Source: an uncultured Collinsella sp.
Lineage (GTDB): Bacteria > Actinomycetota > Coriobacteriia > Coriobacteriales > Coriobacteriaceae
Direction: 5' to 3'
Assembly: GCA_900757185.1 (NCBI GenBank)
Contig: CAAEMX010000017.1
Coordinates: 1-7,093 of the forward strand
Length of the DNA stretch: 7,093 nucleotides
In this document: one piece after another, positions 5,802-7,093 of the stretch
How the letters are laid out: every line of letters begins with the position of its first letter
Position numbering within the stretch: position 1 is the stretch's first letter
Position numbers and translations under genes: made by a program
The notes under the pieces: model-generated
Databases searched by the model: none
What the model was told of the DNA's origin: nothing
The model's input: the letters and a program-made list of their open reading frames with translations, nothing else

Positions 5802-5951
5802 ATGCGAATCGACGTGCCATCGGCTTTGATGCCGTTCGCGTGTCCCGTTCGGCTCTACGCTCCGGGCGTGCGACGTTGCGACGCGGTCGGCCTCGGTCCT
5901 TGCGTGCGGGTTCGCGAGTTTGCAACTGTGTATGTAAGGAGCGACATATGA
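5802..5951 (+). CDS. Candidate 49-codon upstream ORF in the ilvE leader, possibly leaderless
   Basis: An ATG at 5802 opens a 49-codon frame that stays open through the whole leader and ends at TGA 5949-5951, overlapping the ilvE start as ATGA. No Shine-Dalgarno precedes it, but the predicted transcription start lies at or next to its first base, so translation could be leaderless, which is common in actinobacteria. The product would be rich in Val (8 of 49) and Arg with three Cys and no recognisable domain. It is not a classical attenuator peptide with a run of Leu, Ile or Val codons. Long open frames arise easily in GC-rich DNA (the ilvE frame is also open back to GTG 5798), so this may be chance. 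If translated, it could couple or tune ilvE translation. Confidence 0.25.
   Translation: MRIDVPSALMPFACPVRLYAPGVRRCDAVGLGPCVRVREFATVYVRSDI
5936..5941 (+). promoter_or_regulatory. Ribosome binding site of ilvE
   Basis: AAGGAG lies 6 nt before ATG 5948. This fixes the ilvE start there instead of at the in-frame GTG at 5798, which has no ribosome site and would add 50 Arg-rich residues unlike the family. Confidence 0.85.
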
Positions 5952-7000
5952 CTGTCGAGAAGAAGGATATCGATTGGGGTAGCCTCGGCTTTGGCTACAT
6001 GAAGACCGATTACAGCTACGAGGCCCATTGGAAGGACGGCGAGTGGGACGAGGGCGGCCTGACCACCGACCACACCCTGCATGTCTCCGAGTGCGGTGGC
6101 ATCTTCCATTACTGCCAGGAGGTCTTTGAGGGCCTGAAGGCCTACACCGCCGAGGACGGCAGCATCGTCTGCTTCCGTCCCGACATGAACGCCGAGCGTA
6201 TGTATAACTCTGCCCAGCGCCTCGAGATGCCCCCGTTCCCCAAGGACAAGTTCGTTGAGGCCGTCAAGCAGGTCGTTTCTGCCAACGCCGCTTGGGTTCC
6301 GCCCTTTGGTTCCGGCGCGACCCTGTACGTGCGTCCGTTTATGATCGGCTCCGGTGACGTGATTGGCGTGGCTCCCGCTCCTGAGTACACGTTCCGCATT
6401 CTCGTGACCCCGGTCGGTCCGTACTTTAAGGGTGGCCTTAAGCCCGTCAAGCTGCGCGTTTCCGAGTACGACCGCGCCGCACCGCACGGTACCGGCAACA
6501 TCAAGGCCGGCCTTAACTACGCCATGTCCCTCAAGCCCACGATGGAGGCTCACCGCGAGGGCTATGCCGAGAACCTGTATCTCGACTCCGAGTCCCGCAC
6601 CTATGTCGAGGAGACCGGTGGCGCCAACGTCCTGTTCGTGAAGGAGGACGGCACGCTCGTCGTTCCGCAGTCGCACACCGACTCCATCCTGCCCTCCATC
6701 ACCCGCCGTTCGCTCGTTCAGGTCGCTCAGGACCTGGGCATGACCGTTGACCAGCGCCCCGTCGAGTGGGCCGAGGTCAAGGCCGGCACCTTTGTGGAGT
6801 GCGGCCTGTGCGGCACCGCTGCCGTTATCTCCCCGGTCGGCGAAATCGACAACAAGGTTTACGGTGCCGACGAGACCGTGACCTTCCCGGCTGGCTACAC
6901 CGAGATCGGCCCTGTGATGAAGAAGCTCCGCGAGACCCTGACGGGCATCCAGTCTGGTGCTGTTGAGGATAAGCACAACTGGGTTTACACCGTCGCGTAA
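5948..7000 (+). CDS. ilvE: Branched-chain amino acid aminotransferase
   Basis: This 350-residue fold-type IV PLP enzyme interconverts Leu, Ile and Val with their 2-oxo acids using 2-oxoglutarate/glutamate, the last step of branched-chain amino acid synthesis and the first of their breakdown, in the cytoplasm. Length and motifs fit the longer, Gram-positive/eukaryote-like BCAT group. The Schiff-base lysine is Lys186 in NIKAGLNYA (184-192); Glu222 in YVEETGGAN should contact the pyridine nitrogen; SILPSITR (246-253) and GTAAVISPVG (289-298) are the cofactor phosphate-binding and active-site loops; the N-terminal half carries the EVFEGLKAY motif (58-66). A CGLC pair (Cys285, Cys288) precedes the GTAA loop, a variant in this position. 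It stands alone with its own promoter, a ~147-nt leader and a terminator-like hairpin. D-amino-acid transaminase and aminodeoxychorismate lyase share the fold but are shorter and differ in these motifs. Confidence 0.95.
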   Translation: MTVEKKDIDWGSLGFGYMKTDYSYEAHWKDGEWDEGGLTTDHTLHVSECGGIFHYCQEVFEGLKAYTAEDGSIVCFRPDMNAERMYNSAQRLEMPPFPKDKFVEAVKQVVSANAAWVPPFGSGATLYVRPFMIGSGDVIGVAPAPEYTFRILVTPVGPYFKGGLKPVKLRVSEYDRAAPHGTGNIKAGLNYAMSLKPTMEAHREGYAENLYLDSESRTYVEETGGANVLFVKEDGTLVVPQSHTDSILPSITRRSLVQVAQDLGMTVDQRPVEWAEVKAGTFVECGLCGTAAVISPVGEIDNKVYGADETVTFPAGYTEIGPVMKKLRETLTGIQSGAVEDKHNWVYTVA

Positions 7001-7064
7001 GCTGTCTTAGCTGTCCGGCCCGAGGGCGACCTTCCTTTCCGGCGCGTCCTCGGACATGAAAGAG

Positions 7065-7093
7065 CCCCCGCTGCGCACTTCGTGCGGCGGGGG
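7065..7093 (+). terminator. Probable ilvE terminator, cut by the window end
   Basis: CCCCCGC (7065-7071) and CGCAC (7074-7078) pair with GTGCG (7082-7086) and GCGGGGG (7087-7093), leaving a two-base bulge and a TTC loop. The T tract expected next lies outside the window. The AAAGAG just before it would give a short U-containing tail on the opposite strand, so it may act both ways. Confidence 0.7.

Noticed and set aside
5798..5947. N-terminal extension of IlvE from GTG 5798
   Set aside because: AAGGAG directly before ATG 5948 and the normal family length favour the shorter protein; the extra residues are Arg-rich without family likeness.
5801..5947. T-box riboswitch or classical leucine/valine attenuator in the ilvE leader
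   Set aside because: No T-box sequence, no run of Leu/Ile/Val codons and no terminator with a T tract in the leader.

Overview
The window is GC-rich bacterial DNA with strong Shine-Dalgarno sites, GTG starts for some genes and tight gene spacing. Protein style and gene content suggest a gut actinobacterium of the Coriobacteriia, most likely Collinsella or a close relative. This is inferred from the look of the proteins and codon use, not from a search. The first ~90 bases are different: they are AT-richer (40 G+C of 90) and encode the N-terminus of a tetracycline ribosomal protection protein of the Tet(W)/Tet(O)/Tet(32) type.

Layout. 3-245: a chimeric 80-codon frame, with 30 residues of a Tet ribosomal protection protein joined in frame to about 50 residues of host-like sequence, probably the C-terminus of a MarR-type regulator. 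233-3971: two overlapping or abutting genes for the halves of a heterodimeric ABC exporter; the first half has a degenerate ATP site and the second a canonical one with an unusual charged N-terminal extension. 3972-4082: short convergent gap with a bidirectional terminator. 4083-4787 (minus): serine O-acetyltransferase (cysE). 4788-5011: divergent promoter region with a palindrome on the cysE promoter. 5012-5659: DedA-family membrane protein, then a strong terminator at 5691-5722. 5723-5947: promoter and ~147-nt leader. 5948-7000: branched-chain amino acid aminotransferase (ilvE). The window ends inside a hairpin that looks like the ilvE terminator.

How the parts relate. The MarR-like remnant plus the exporter pair looks like a regulator-exporter operon whose regulator has lost its N-terminal part to a recombination with a tet gene. 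The frame still overlaps the first exporter gene, so whatever drives the tet start codon would also drive the exporter, unless the junction is an assembly artefact. The cysE, dedA and ilvE genes are ordinary housekeeping units, each with its own promoter and terminator signals. The most notable feature of that half is a 49-codon frame that fills the ilvE leader, may start at the very 5' end of the transcript, and overlaps the ilvE start as ATGA. I see no CRISPR array, tRNA, rRNA, intact insertion sequence or origin.
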